DNA from: a bacterium
GTDB lineage: Bacteria; Zhuqueibacterota; QNDG01; JAFGCO01
Direction of reading: 5' to 3'
DNA length: 64,000 nucleotides
Assembly: GCA_016932575.1 (NCBI GenBank)
Contig: JAFGCO010000055.1
Location: 124,001-188,000 of the forward strand
Shown here: in pieces, positions 55,119 to 63,362 of the stretch
Layout of the letters: every line of letters starts with the position of its first letter
Position numbering within the stretch: the first letter of the stretch is position 1
Notes under the pieces: generated by a model
Seen by the model: the letters and a program-made list of their open reading frames with translations, nothing else
What the model was told of the DNA's origin: nothing
Database searches by the model: none
Translations under genes and position numbers: made by a program

Positions 55119-56302
55119 ATGATCTCCATCGATTTACCGGTCTTAACAAAAGCATCAATGGCTCTGTCGAGATGGCCGGATTCATGCGCAGCAGAGAGCT
55201 GTACACGGATCCTTGCCTGTCCTTTTGGAACCACCGGATAGCTGAATCCGATCACATAGATACCTTCCTTAAGAAGGGCGTCTGCCATCTCATGGGCAAG
55301 CTTCTCTTTATAGAGCATGATGGGCACAATTGGATGAACACCCGGTCTGATGTCAAATCCGGCCTCTTTCATTTTCAATCGGAAATACTGGGTGTTGGAT
55401 TCGAGTTTGTCCCGAAGAGAGGTGGTTTTTGAAAGCATTTCAAGCACGACGAGTGTTGTGCCCGTAACAACCGGTGCCAGCGAATTAGAGAAAAGGTAAG
55501 GCCGGCTTTTCTGGCGCAGGAATTCGATCATTTCTCCGCGTCCGGAAACGCATCCCCCGGACGCACCGCCGAGTGCTTTACCGAATGTGGTCGTAATCAG
55601 GTCTACCCGGCCCTGAACGCCGCAGTGTTCCGGCGTGCCCTGCCCGGTTTTGCCGATAAAGCCAGTGGCATGGCTGTCATCTACCAAAACCAGTGCATCA
55701 TAGGTTTCCGCAAGATTGCAGATGGATTTCAGATCCGCAATATCGCCATCCATGGAGAACACACCGTCTGTAGCAACGAGTCGGTATTTGGCACTTTGGG
55801 CTTCTCTGAGTTTGGATTCCAGATCTTCCATGTCATTGTGTTTGAATATGAGACGCCGGGCTTTTGTGAGCCTGATGCCGTCGATAACCGATGCATGATT
55901 CAGTGCATCCGTTAATACTGCGCATTCTTGATCAAGAAAGGGTTCGAACACACCGCCATTGGCGTCAAAACAGGCAGCGTAGAGCAGGGTATCTTCAGTA
56001 CCTAGAAATTCTGATATTTTTTGTTCGAGCTGCTTGTGAATGGACTGCGTACCACAGATAAACCGGACCGAAGAGAGACCGAATCCCCAGGCATCCAGCA
56101 TCCTGTGTGCGGCATCAATGACCTTTGGATGATCCGACAATCCCAGATAATTATTGGCGCAGAAGTTCAGCACGGTTTCCCCTGTGCCGACCCGGATTTC
56201 AACACTCTGCGGTCCGGTCAGCACACGCTCATCCTTGTATAATCCTGTATTACGCATATCGTAAAGATGCTGAATCAAGTCGTCTTTGATTTGTCCATAC
56301 AT
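55115..56302 (-). CDS. kbl: Glycine C-acetyltransferase (2-amino-3-ketobutyrate CoA ligase)
   Basis: A 395-residue PLP enzyme of the alpha-oxoamine synthase family. Visible: NFCANNYLGLSDHPKV, GFGLSSVRFICGTQSIHKQL, DALNHASVIDGIRL, DDSHATGFIGKTGQGT and the PLP lysine region TTFGKALGGASGG. With threonine dehydrogenase it turns threonine into glycine and acetyl-CoA, but no tdh is here. CTGGAGG (56315-56309) is six bases before the ATG. A short structured leader precedes it. Confidence 0.93.
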   Translation of the reverse strand: MYGQIKDDLIQHLYDMRNTGLYKDERVLTGPQSVEIRVGTGETVLNFCANNYLGLSDHPKVIDAAHRMLDAWGFGLSSVRFICGTQSIHKQLEQKISEFLGTEDTLLYAACFDANGGVFEPFLDQECAVLTDALNHASVIDGIRLTKARRLIFKHNDMEDLESKLREAQSAKYRLVATDGVFSMDGDIADLKSICNLAETYDALVLVDDSHATGFIGKTGQGTPEHCGVQGRVDLITTTFGKALGGASGGCVSGRGEMIEFLRQKSRPYLFSNSLAPVVTGTTLVVLEMLSKTTSLRDKLESNTQYFRLKMKEAGFDIRPGVHPIVPIMLYKEKLAHEMADALLKEGIYVIGFSYPVVPKGQARIRVQLSAAHESGHLDRAIDAFVKTGKSMEII

Positions 56303-56317
56303 GGCAGACCTCCAGTG

Positions 56318-56344
56318 GAACCGGTTCTGACCCCCACTTTGGGG
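56318..56344 (-). promoter_or_regulatory. Structured leader just upstream of kbl
   Basis: GAACCGGTTC (56318-56327) is a perfect palindrome and CCCCA (56332-56336) pairs with TGGGG (56340-56344). Both lie within 42 bases of the kbl start; an operator or small hairpin is possible. Confidence 0.35.
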
Positions 56345-56366
56345 CAGCAGTTAAAAAATATTTAAA

Positions 56367-56450
56367 AAAAGCATCTCCGGGAGGCTTGATAACATCCATC
56401 AATAGGACCAATGTGAATTTTCATCCAGACAGCCTCCCGGAGGTGCTTTT
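56367..56450 (-). terminator. Long inverted repeat, probable terminator of the DUF1028 gene
   Basis: The 20-base arms at 56367-56386 and 56431-56450 match at 19 of 20 positions, around a 44-base loop. On the minus strand the stem is followed by a run of T, so it can stop transcription from 57528 before kbl. The loop is unusually long for a terminator. Confidence 0.6.
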
Positions 56451-56514
56451 AGGAGCGTTCTCGACAGACACGAAAAAGGAAGAGAAGGAGTGATGTAATT
56501 GATACATGATTATT

Positions 56515-57528
56515 TCACTTAAAAATTTTATCAAAACTCACTTCATTCCTTAATTCTTCCAGGTCCTTGTCTTTCATTGCCTGATTTTTAAGCTTGGGAT
56601 TGATATGAACTGCTTTTTTCAGGGCATTCATTGCATCGGTTTTCTTCCCGGCAGCCAGACGGATCACTGCCAGGTCGTACCAGGCTTCCCCATTTTCAGG
56701 GGCAAGATAAACCGCCCTTTCCATCGGCGAAAGCGCATCATAGAACTGTTTATCCTGGAACAGTGTCCACGCTTCGTTCCATGCGTAATTCATCTGTGCA
56801 AAGATCAGCAGGCGGCCCAGCTCTTTGAAGGGTTCCTTGTGATCGTCTACACGGATATCGATGGCCCGGTCCGTGAATCCGCCGTATCCGGCGTCTTGTT
56901 TGACTACCAGCAGTGCCGCTGATTGCTTGCCCCGGGAATCACCACCCATGGCTTCCCCGGCCAGCAGAGCCGCGTACAACCGATCGGCAAGCGTTCCTTT
57001 CGTATTCAGAAATGTCTCTTCCATGGCTGAGACCACAGACTCACCTGTGAGAATATTGCCCTGAACCGCGTAATTTTTGCCGTGCCTGCCTCCTGCCCAG
57101 TCGAGGCACTTCGAACCGGTATACGTGGCAGACCGACCGTCTGCGGCCACCACGCCAAACTGTCGGCTTTCACGGCCTTCATCATTCCGGATGAGAATTC
57201 GAACGACCTCTTCAGGTGTGACGCCTTGTTCCAGCAGATCGAGACCCCGCCAGCCGAAAGACGTGTTCGCATAGGATTGTGTGGCCACCGCGCCCACATC
57301 GGCCCGGGCCCATGGTACGACCGAACCCACGGCAAAAAACCGGGACGCCACGGCAATGCCAAGCTCACCGGTTACGGAATCGCGGCCCACAATAGAGAAG
57401 GTGGAAATCCAGGGCCGGGTATGATCCGAAAATGCGGACGGAGAACTGGAAGGCGTGTTTGAATGGGACAGAAGAAGGCCAGACATATAAATGAGCATCA
57501 TTTTTCGTATGACCATGTTTTTATTCAT
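56515..57528 (-). CDS. Exported DUF1028 protein with TPR-like tail
   Basis: A 337-residue protein. AGGAG (57540-57536) is seven bases before ATG 57528; the upstream in-frame ATGs are too close to or ahead of it. A hydrophobic leader (MMLIYMSGLLLSHS) suggests export. Residues about 45-265 form the DUF1028 domain, an Ntn-hydrolase-like fold: TFSIVGRDSVTGELGIAVAS, GAVATQSYANTSFGWRGLDL and VQGNILTGESVV. The C-terminal part has TPR-like units (YNDAWTLFQDKQF-like and APENGEAWYDLAVIRLAAGK). The substrate is unknown. The sorting-tail gene at 57587 lies 58 bases upstream on the same strand. Confidence 0.88.
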   Translation of the reverse strand: MNKNMVIRKMMLIYMSGLLLSHSNTPSSSPSAFSDHTRPWISTFSIVGRDSVTGELGIAVASRFFAVGSVVPWARADVGAVATQSYANTSFGWRGLDLLEQGVTPEEVVRILIRNDEGRESRQFGVVAADGRSATYTGSKCLDWAGGRHGKNYAVQGNILTGESVVSAMEETFLNTKGTLADRLYAALLAGEAMGGDSRGKQSAALLVVKQDAGYGGFTDRAIDIRVDDHKEPFKELGRLLIFAQMNYAWNEAWTLFQDKQFYDALSPMERAVYLAPENGEAWYDLAVIRLAAGKKTDAMNALKKAVHINPKLKNQAMKDKDLEELRNEVSFDKIFK

Positions 57529-57586
57529 CTTCATACTCCTAATAATGTGTAATGCATTATTTTTCATTTTCAAACCAGCAAAAAAC

Positions 57587-58690
57587 CTACTGCATCCGTA
57601 TCAATTTTACCTGGGTCTGCCAGCCCATGCCGATAATGCGCGCAATATAGAGTCCTGAAGCTAGGCCATCCGGATTCAGGAGAACCTTGTGGATGCCTTT
57701 GTCATAAATCACCTGATTCAGAAGGGTGAATGATTTTTTCCCCTGAACTGTATAAATATAAATCGTGACAGGACCGGAAGCAGGACAGTGCAATTCCAGT
57801 GTGGTTTCGGGATTGGACGGATTGGGATATGCCCGGACCATACCGTACAGTTCCGGGTGACAGTTTTTTTCAACGGACGTTCCTCCGCCATCCCAACCTG
57901 TCAGACGGGCCATCATCCACCATAAAGCAGCGCCTTTTTGCGTGCAGTTTTCTTCTGTGGTATGCGCTACCACATCGGCCTGGTATTGCTCATGAAGCAC
58001 TGGAAAAGTCATGGTCTCTCCGTAATAATCACCAGTATAAGTGGCCTGATTTCCGTCATACCAGGTATCCATATCATAAAAATCGTAGAGCACTTTATTG
58101 TGATTTTCACAATAAGTGCGGATGAGCTGACAGTTTTTATAAGTATTGTTACCTGCCCAGAGGTCGCCCCAATATTCGGCATTGCCGGTCATATAGATAA
58201 ATGTGACATCCGGATATTCAGCGGATAATGCATCCAGCCGGTCCAGATAATTTTGGATCTCTTCCTGAGAATAGTCATGATGTTCTCCGCACCAGGTCCA
58301 CATAGAATACCGTATGTCGGGATGGCTATTGAGCAATTGACGCAGTGTGTTCAATCCGTCATCCGAAGCCCAGTATTGATCCGGATATACATAGTCATCG
58401 TCCAGCATACCATACCAGATACCAAGAGCGTTATTTGTATTTGGCATTCCCAGCCATTGCAGATCCACATTGTAAAACTCATTTTCTGCTTCGATATTGT
58501 CCAATCCGTAAGTTAACTGACTTCCATGCGATCTTGATGCGTAATGGAATACATGCGATGAGGCTTTAATGGCATCAATATAAGAAGTCGGAACCTCGTT
58601 GAGATTTGTACAGGTATGGTCGATAATCATGGGCTGAGCCAGACAAACCGAGGCAATTACTGTAAAAACAGATACCGGAAACAGTTTCAT
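57587..58690 (-). CDS. Exported SGNH-like protein with C-terminal sorting tail
   Basis: A 367-residue exported protein. The ATG at 58690 is right after a run of seven G serving as ribosome site, and [18 protein letters not shown] is the signal; an upstream frame start at 58741 is discarded. The mature domain begins [20 protein letters not shown] and includes [17 protein letters not shown] and [14 protein letters not shown]. The order of motifs is reminiscent of SGNH-type hydrolases, but no GDS block is clear. From about residue 280 the tail reads [16 protein letters not shown], then GLYIARIIG and KLIRMQ, a type IX/FlgD-like sorting domain. Function unknown. Confidence 0.78.
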   Translation of the reverse strand: MKLFPVSVFTVIASVCLAQPMIIDHTCTNLNEVPTSYIDAIKASSHVFHYASRSHGSQLTYGLDNIEAENEFYNVDLQWLGMPNTNNALGIWYGMLDDDYVYPDQYWASDDGLNTLRQLLNSHPDIRYSMWTWCGEHHDYSQEEIQNYLDRLDALSAEYPDVTFIYMTGNAEYWGDLWAGNNTYKNCQLIRTYCENHNKVLYDFYDMDTWYDGNQATYTGDYYGETMTFPVLHEQYQADVVAHTTEENCTQKGAALWWMMARLTGWDGGGTSVEKNCHPELYGMVRAYPNPSNPETTLELHCPASGPVTIYIYTVQGKKSFTLLNQVIYDKGIHKVLLNPDGLASGLYIARIIGMGWQTQVKLIRMQ

Positions 58691-59126
58691 AATCCCCCCC
58701 GTAAGTTTATTCAAATTTGGATCAAATGATGATGAATTCAATTTCTATTCCTTAATTATGCGAGAGTGCAAAAATAAAAACAAAATAATGTGATATGTAC
58801 TGGCATCTGTGAACGATTGTATGTATTTTATTCAAAATAAAATTCTATTTCATTTGGGAAGTTAGCAAAAAACCTCCTGGGAATCAAGGAGCAATATTGA
58901 TGGATAGAGGATTAAGAGTTTTTCTGTAACTGATAATTTTATTTGCAATGAATAAAGCATGTATCCGCTTTTCAGAAGAGCAAATCAATTCTATAAAAAA
59001 CGCACTTGATTTCTTGCTTTCATATTACTACAATAGGATGGGTATAAAGTTGAATCAGAGGTGGTTTTTCGCTTGCATTTTTATGCCGGATCATGTATTT
59101 TTGTTGTCTTGAGACAGTAGGGACTT
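58691..59126. other. Divergent intergenic region
   Basis: About 436 AT-rich bases between the sorting-tail gene (minus) and the 94-codon gene (plus). It holds a good plus-strand promoter at 59006-59034; otherwise I see no gene, no RNA and no strong repeat. Confidence 0.6.
59006..59034 (+). promoter_or_regulatory. Sigma70-type promoter of the KamA operon
   Basis: TTGATT (59006-59011), 17 bases, TACAAT (59029-59034), 92 bases before the ATG at 59127. It closely resembles the promoter at 44260. Confidence 0.6.
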
Positions 59127-59411
59127 ATGTATATTATTAATTTTACGTATGAAATTGCAGAAGAAGACCAGAGAGTTTTTCTTGAGCGGGTAAAATCTCT
59201 CGAATTATTCTGGAAAGCCCAGGGCTTCGATTTTTCCATATATCGAGATGTCAGCCGGAAAAGCACACTGGTGCACACATTTTACACAGACCGTACAGTC
59301 GACGAACTCAGTTATTTAATACAGGAACATCCGGAAGCGAAAGCGCTGTTCGAAGAGATCAAAAAATCCGCCGGAAAAATCTTAATCACGGTAATGGAGC
59401 AGGTTGCATAA
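59127..59411 (+). CDS. Small protein of unknown function, possible ferredoxin-like (ABM-type) fold
   Basis: A 94-residue soluble protein; no named family. YIINFTYEIAEEDQRVFLER, FDFSIYRDVSRKSTLVHTFY and the LIQEHPEAKALFEEI helix suggest one beta-alpha-beta unit of the ABM/dimeric alpha-beta barrel class, but this is a guess from pattern. No cysteines or metal motif. A TAGGGA site precedes the ATG. First gene of a set that runs into the KamA-type enzyme. Confidence 0.75.
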   Translation: MYIINFTYEIAEEDQRVFLERVKSLELFWKAQGFDFSIYRDVSRKSTLVHTFYTDRTVDELSYLIQEHPEAKALFEEIKKSAGKILITVMEQVA

Positions 59412-59423
59412 CTTGGAAAAAAC

Positions 59424-59936
59424 ATGGTTCAGCATGAAATAAAAACATCGTTGATGAGTCAGGCAGCTGCTTATCTTGAGCTTGTGAATGGGTTCATGGT
59501 ACCAGCCATGACATTGTGGAAAAAGCTGGCGGACGACCCGGCCATGGAAGGTATTTCATATGATTATTTTGTTGAGATGCTCAGAAAAGATTCCAAATTT
59601 CATGTTTTCGATACGGATGATGAAGTGATGCATGAACTGGCGAAATTGATTTCAAAAAAGGAAATGGAAGATTTGGGTTACTATGAAGGACCCAGAGTCA
59701 TGCTTAAAAAGTCGGTTCCTGATGAAGATGATGTTGCTGACATGCTAATTGAGAAAGCGGATCAGACCTTTGAATCGCTCAGGCAGGCATGGGCCCTGCG
59801 TCCGGAAGATGATCCCGATACTGAAGACCGACTGCTAAAAGCGTTAGCCAAAGCCCAAAGGTTGCAGCGTGAACTTCGGGTTTTGTTTCATAAAGGATCC
59901 TCGAAAAAAGAAGACAAGGAAATACCCTCGGAGTGA
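59424..59936 (+). CDS. Acidic helical protein of unknown function
   Basis: A 170-residue soluble protein, mostly helical and acidic; no family recognised. Residues 1-100 include YLELVNGFMVPAMTLWKKLA and YDYFVEMLRKDSKFHVFDTD. Residues 100-160 form charged helices (EDRLLKALAKAQRLQRELRV) that may be coiled. It ends KKEDKEIPSE and overlaps the KamA gene by four bases (ATGA), implying coupled expression and perhaps partnership. Confidence 0.78.
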   Translation: MVQHEIKTSLMSQAAAYLELVNGFMVPAMTLWKKLADDPAMEGISYDYFVEMLRKDSKFHVFDTDDEVMHELAKLISKKEMEDLGYYEGPRVMLKKSVPDEDDVADMLIEKADQTFESLRQAWALRPEDDPDTEDRLLKALAKAQRLQRELRVLFHKGSSKKEDKEIPSE

Positions 59937-61039
59937 TGGAGACAGGACAGCACATCGATTCAACCAGTTGGAAAACCCTGCTCACTCACAGTATACGATC
60001 TGCCCGCGAATTATCATTACCGTTAAATAACATCTCCGATCGATTGAAGTCTGTGACAGATGTGTATCCAATGCAGATCAATCCGTATTTTCTTAAACTC
60101 TGCAATCAGAAAGGAGCGGCACTCAAGCGTCAGGTGATACCGGATATTCGTGAACTTGATGATACTGTCGGATGGACGGACCCTCTTGCTGAAGATCGTG
60201 ACAGCCCAGTACAGAATTTAACCCGCCGATATCCGGATCGGGTTCTGTTTTTGGTCAGCAATGTCTGCGGAGTTTACTGCAGGTTTTGTACGCGAAAAAG
60301 AAAAATTGGACATTGGCGTCCTATCAAAGACAAAACCATCGATTGTGGAGTCCGGTATATACGGGAACACCCGGAAATTAAGGATGTCCTGCTATCCGGC
60401 GGGGATCCCCTGCTTTTGGACAATGATCGGCTGGCGTGGATTTTGGATAAAATCCGGAATATCCCCCATGTCGACATCATCAGGCTTGGCAGCCGTGCCC
60501 CTGGAGTTTTACCTCAGCGAATCACTCCGTCATTGGTCCGCATGTTAAAAAAATATACGCCTCTATATCTGAATTTGCATTTTAATCATCCTGACGAGAT
60601 TACAGAAGAGGTGAAGCTTGCATGCCGACGACTGGCAAACGCGGGTATTCCCATGGGCAGTCAAACCGTGCTTTTGCGTGGCATTAATGACAGGGTTGAT
60701 ATTTTACGCCGGCTGTTCCGAGAATTACTGAAAATTCGAATCAGACCCTATTATCTTCTGCAGGCTGATCTAACCCGCGGGACGGATCATTTTCGAACCC
60801 GTATTGAAACGGGGCTGGAAATTATGAAACAGCTTCGCGGATATATTTCAGGTATGGCCGTTCCTCACTATGTCATCGATTTACCCGGCGGGGGCGGCAA
60901 AGTGCCCTTAATTCCAAATCATGTGGTTTCTCTGAATCCAGATTCCATTGTGGTAAAAAATTTTCAGGGCAATTTTTTTCGATATCCGCAGACCCGCTTC
61001 TCATCCTCCGGGACAGAGAAACGGACTGTGAATCAATGA
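59933..61039 (+). CDS. KamA-family radical SAM enzyme (lysine 2,3-aminomutase-like)
   Basis: A 368-residue radical SAM/PLP enzyme. The 4Fe-4S motif is CGVYCRFC (Cys111, 115, 118), followed by TRKRKIG, SGGDPLLLDNDRLAWIL and the PLP lysine in DLPGGGGKVPL (Lys323). It is shorter than classic lysine 2,3-aminomutase (about 416) and longer than EpmB (about 340), so substrate is open: lysine, glutamate or EF-P. No EpmA, EF-P, beta-lysine acetyltransferase or lysine degradation gene is beside it. It overlaps the upstream unknown gene by four bases. Confidence 0.88.
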   Translation: MMETGQHIDSTSWKTLLTHSIRSARELSLPLNNISDRLKSVTDVYPMQINPYFLKLCNQKGAALKRQVIPDIRELDDTVGWTDPLAEDRDSPVQNLTRRYPDRVLFLVSNVCGVYCRFCTRKRKIGHWRPIKDKTIDCGVRYIREHPEIKDVLLSGGDPLLLDNDRLAWILDKIRNIPHVDIIRLGSRAPGVLPQRITPSLVRMLKKYTPLYLNLHFNHPDEITEEVKLACRRLANAGIPMGSQTVLLRGINDRVDILRRLFRELLKIRIRPYYLLQADLTRGTDHFRTRIETGLEIMKQLRGYISGMAVPHYVIDLPGGGGKVPLIPNHVVSLNPDSIVVKNFQGNFFRYPQTRFSSSGTEKRTVNQ

Positions 61040-61050
61040 AAGGATAAATT

Positions 61051-61500
61051 ATGGTTTATGTACATCCACTGCTTAGGGCGGAATATATCAAGTTTGTCGA
61101 ATCTGGTCAAAAACCAGATGTTCTGAAGTCATTGATCGATGTGATTTCAAAATCCCCCAATATTACCAACCGGGATGTATTTCAAAAAGCCGTTTTTGAC
61201 CGGGAATCCATCATGAGCACAGGCATAGGATTGGGGATTGCCATTCCACATGTGAAAATTCCAGAAATCAAAGACATGACAATTGCAGTCGGAATCAGCA
61301 AACAGGGGATCGAATGGGATGCGCTTGACGGCCAGCCTGTGCATATTATTTTTTTAATTGCGGGTTCCGCTGATCAGCATGATCTCTATCTCCGAACCCT
61401 GTCCAAAATTGTATTGGTGCTGAAAAATCCCGCACGGCGGGAGAAAATCACCGCCGCGGTCAGTGCTGAAGAAGTCATCCGTTTATTTCAAAACGTATAG
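61051..61500 (+). CDS. PTS EIIA-type (PtsN/FruA-like) regulatory protein
   Basis: A 149-residue protein of the PTS EIIA type 2 family: TGIGLGIAIPHVKIPEIKDM with phospho-acceptor His67, and WDALDGQPVHIIFLIAGSAD. No EIIB, EIIC or HPr is nearby, so a regulatory rather than sugar-transport role is likely. The next gene is a cation:proton antiporter; EIIA-antiporter pairs are found widely and suggest control of ion flux. AAAGGA lies seven bases before the ATG. Confidence 0.9.
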   Translation: MVYVHPLLRAEYIKFVESGQKPDVLKSLIDVISKSPNITNRDVFQKAVFDRESIMSTGIGLGIAIPHVKIPEIKDMTIAVGISKQGIEWDALDGQPVHIIFLIAGSADQHDLYLRTLSKIVLVLKNPARREKITAAVSAEEVIRLFQNV

Positions 61501-61509
61501 CCGGTTTCC

Positions 61510-62721
61510 ATGCATTTTAATACATTGACAATGCTGGCCATCACCATTCTGATGGCCTATTTTGTAAAACGCCTATCCAGCCGTGTTGGACTCCCCATTG
61601 TGACAGGATATGTTCTGACCGGTATTGTATTCGGCATATCTCTTTTGAATATTTTGCAGGAGGAGTCACTCCAAAACCTGGACCTCGTGAATGATTTTGC
61701 TTTGGGATTGATCGGATTTACCATTGGATCGGAACTTCGCCGCCATGTATTCCGTGAGCTCGGACGATCGATCCTGCTGATTGCTTTTTTCGAAGCGTTT
61801 ATTACTTTTATCCTGGTCGGTGGTGTGATGATGATTGTTGATCCCGGAAAAGTATATCAGGCGCTGATTTTTGGAGCAGTGGCCTCTGCGACCGCACCTG
61901 CGGCTACAGTTTATGTGATTCAGCAGTATAAAGCCAAAGGCCCTCTAACCAGTACTGTTATGGCAGTCGTTGGTATTGATGACGCCATTGCATTGACAAT
62001 TTTTGTATTCGCATCTGCCCTGGCACGGTCGATTCTACAGTCCACTCATATTTCTGTCCTTACTCTTCTGGCACAGTCTTTTTTAGAAATCGGCCTTTCT
62101 CTTTGCCTGGGACTTGTAATGGGCCTGCTATTTAATCTGCTTTTTCGCAGGGTGCGTTTTCCGGACGATTTGATTTTGGGAATCGGTGCATTTATTCTGT
62201 TCAATCTGGGAATCGCCTCGTATTTTCGTCTTTCAGGACTTCTTTCGGTTATGGCGTTTGGCGCTGCTGTCATCAATCTAAATCCTATGTTAAGTAACCG
62301 GTCCAACCGGATTCTCGAGAATTTTTCTCCGATTTTATTTGCCTGTTTTTTTATATTCGGTGGTGCGCATTTGAATATCGCCCTTTTTCCAAAAGTGGGA
62401 TGGATCGGATTCGTTTATCTTGTAACACGTGCTGCAGGTAAAATCGGTGGGGCGAGTGCGGGAGCCTGTGTGGGCAGGGCACCTGCCGTTGTTCGGCGAT
62501 ATGTTGGTCTGTCCTTAATCCCGCAAGTGGGCGTAGCTGTCGCCCTGGCCATTTTAGTACGTAAAGAATTTGCACAACCCATGTACGGGCAGGCAGGCAT
62601 GGATCTCGCCGTTCTGGTGATCAATGTTTTGCTTTTTACGACAATCATAACGGAAATCGTAGGTCCCCTCCTGACAAAGTGGGCACTGGGAAAAGCAAAT
62701 GAAAAAGGACAGGGAAGATGA
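61510..62721 (+). CDS. Cation:proton antiporter (CPA2/KefB-like)
   Basis: A 403-residue inner-membrane protein with 12-13 hydrophobic helices. It has the CPA fold markers: GLPIVTGYVLTGIVFG near the start, ASATAPAATVYVIQQYKAKG in the unwound helix, and the ion-binding VGIDDAIALTIF (two Asp). There is no C-terminal TrkA/RCK domain. It follows the EIIA-type gene by nine bases and is probably regulated by it. Na+ or K+ specificity cannot be read. Confidence 0.9.
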   Translation: MHFNTLTMLAITILMAYFVKRLSSRVGLPIVTGYVLTGIVFGISLLNILQEESLQNLDLVNDFALGLIGFTIGSELRRHVFRELGRSILLIAFFEAFITFILVGGVMMIVDPGKVYQALIFGAVASATAPAATVYVIQQYKAKGPLTSTVMAVVGIDDAIALTIFVFASALARSILQSTHISVLTLLAQSFLEIGLSLCLGLVMGLLFNLLFRRVRFPDDLILGIGAFILFNLGIASYFRLSGLLSVMAFGAAVINLNPMLSNRSNRILENFSPILFACFFIFGGAHLNIALFPKVGWIGFVYLVTRAAGKIGGASAGACVGRAPAVVRRYVGLSLIPQVGVAVALAILVRKEFAQPMYGQAGMDLAVLVINVLLFTTIITEIVGPLLTKWALGKANEKGQGR

Positions 62722-63011
62722 AATCTGAATATTAAGATCATACGGGTATTTTCATCCGTTCCATTCCGATCATGAATATGAAGGGCTTGTCCGGATAGGG
62801 GGACAGACAATGCATAAAATATGTTGTAATAAAAATATTTGAAATGTGTTTGAAAAGCAATGGATTGTCAAGTAAAAACGCATAATGTCTATGAATATAG
62901 AATTTGAAAAATTTAATATTCGGGAATTTTGTCTGGATGATGATTTTGACAATTAATTTGGGTTTAATCCTTAAAATTTTTTATATTTCAATGAATTGAC
63001 GCGGAGTCATT

Positions 63012-63362
63012 ATGTATTTCCTGATCATTCAGCTTTTCAAGGTGGAATACAAAGAGGATGTACTTTTGGCCATGACCTCTTGTGGTATTCAGAAAGGCAG
63101 CGCCTTTGAGGGTCAAAATCTCGATAAGGTGCTGGAACGGGAGTTTCCACTGTTTACCGGACTGATCCGATCCGAAGATGAGCGGGAACAGTTTTCGATT
63201 TTGATCACATCTGTGGTGGATAGCAAAAAGCGGGTGAGAGAATTCGTTCAGCTTCTCAAGGAAGCAGACATTGATATTAAGCGCGAAAATATTCTGCGTG
63301 TTGTGATGATTCCCTCGGAAATGATTATTGACCATACACAGCAGTGGGAAAGCCAGTCATGA
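63012..63362 (+). CDS. PII-like small protein of unknown function
   Basis: A 116-residue soluble protein with a ferredoxin-like pattern of four strands and two helices: YFLIIQLFKVEYKEDVLLAM, FSILITSVVDSKKRVREFVQ and ENILRVVMIPSEMII. This resembles small PII-like signalling proteins, without the T-loop Tyr region of GlnB. It overlaps the next gene by four bases (ATGA). GCGGAG lies seven bases before the ATG. The 290 bases upstream contain no gene that I can see, only AT-rich sequence with a TTGACA at 62946 lacking a properly spaced -10 box. Confidence 0.75.
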   Translation: MYFLIIQLFKVEYKEDVLLAMTSCGIQKGSAFEGQNLDKVLEREFPLFTGLIRSEDEREQFSILITSVVDSKKRVREFVQLLKEADIDIKRENILRVVMIPSEMIIDHTQQWESQS

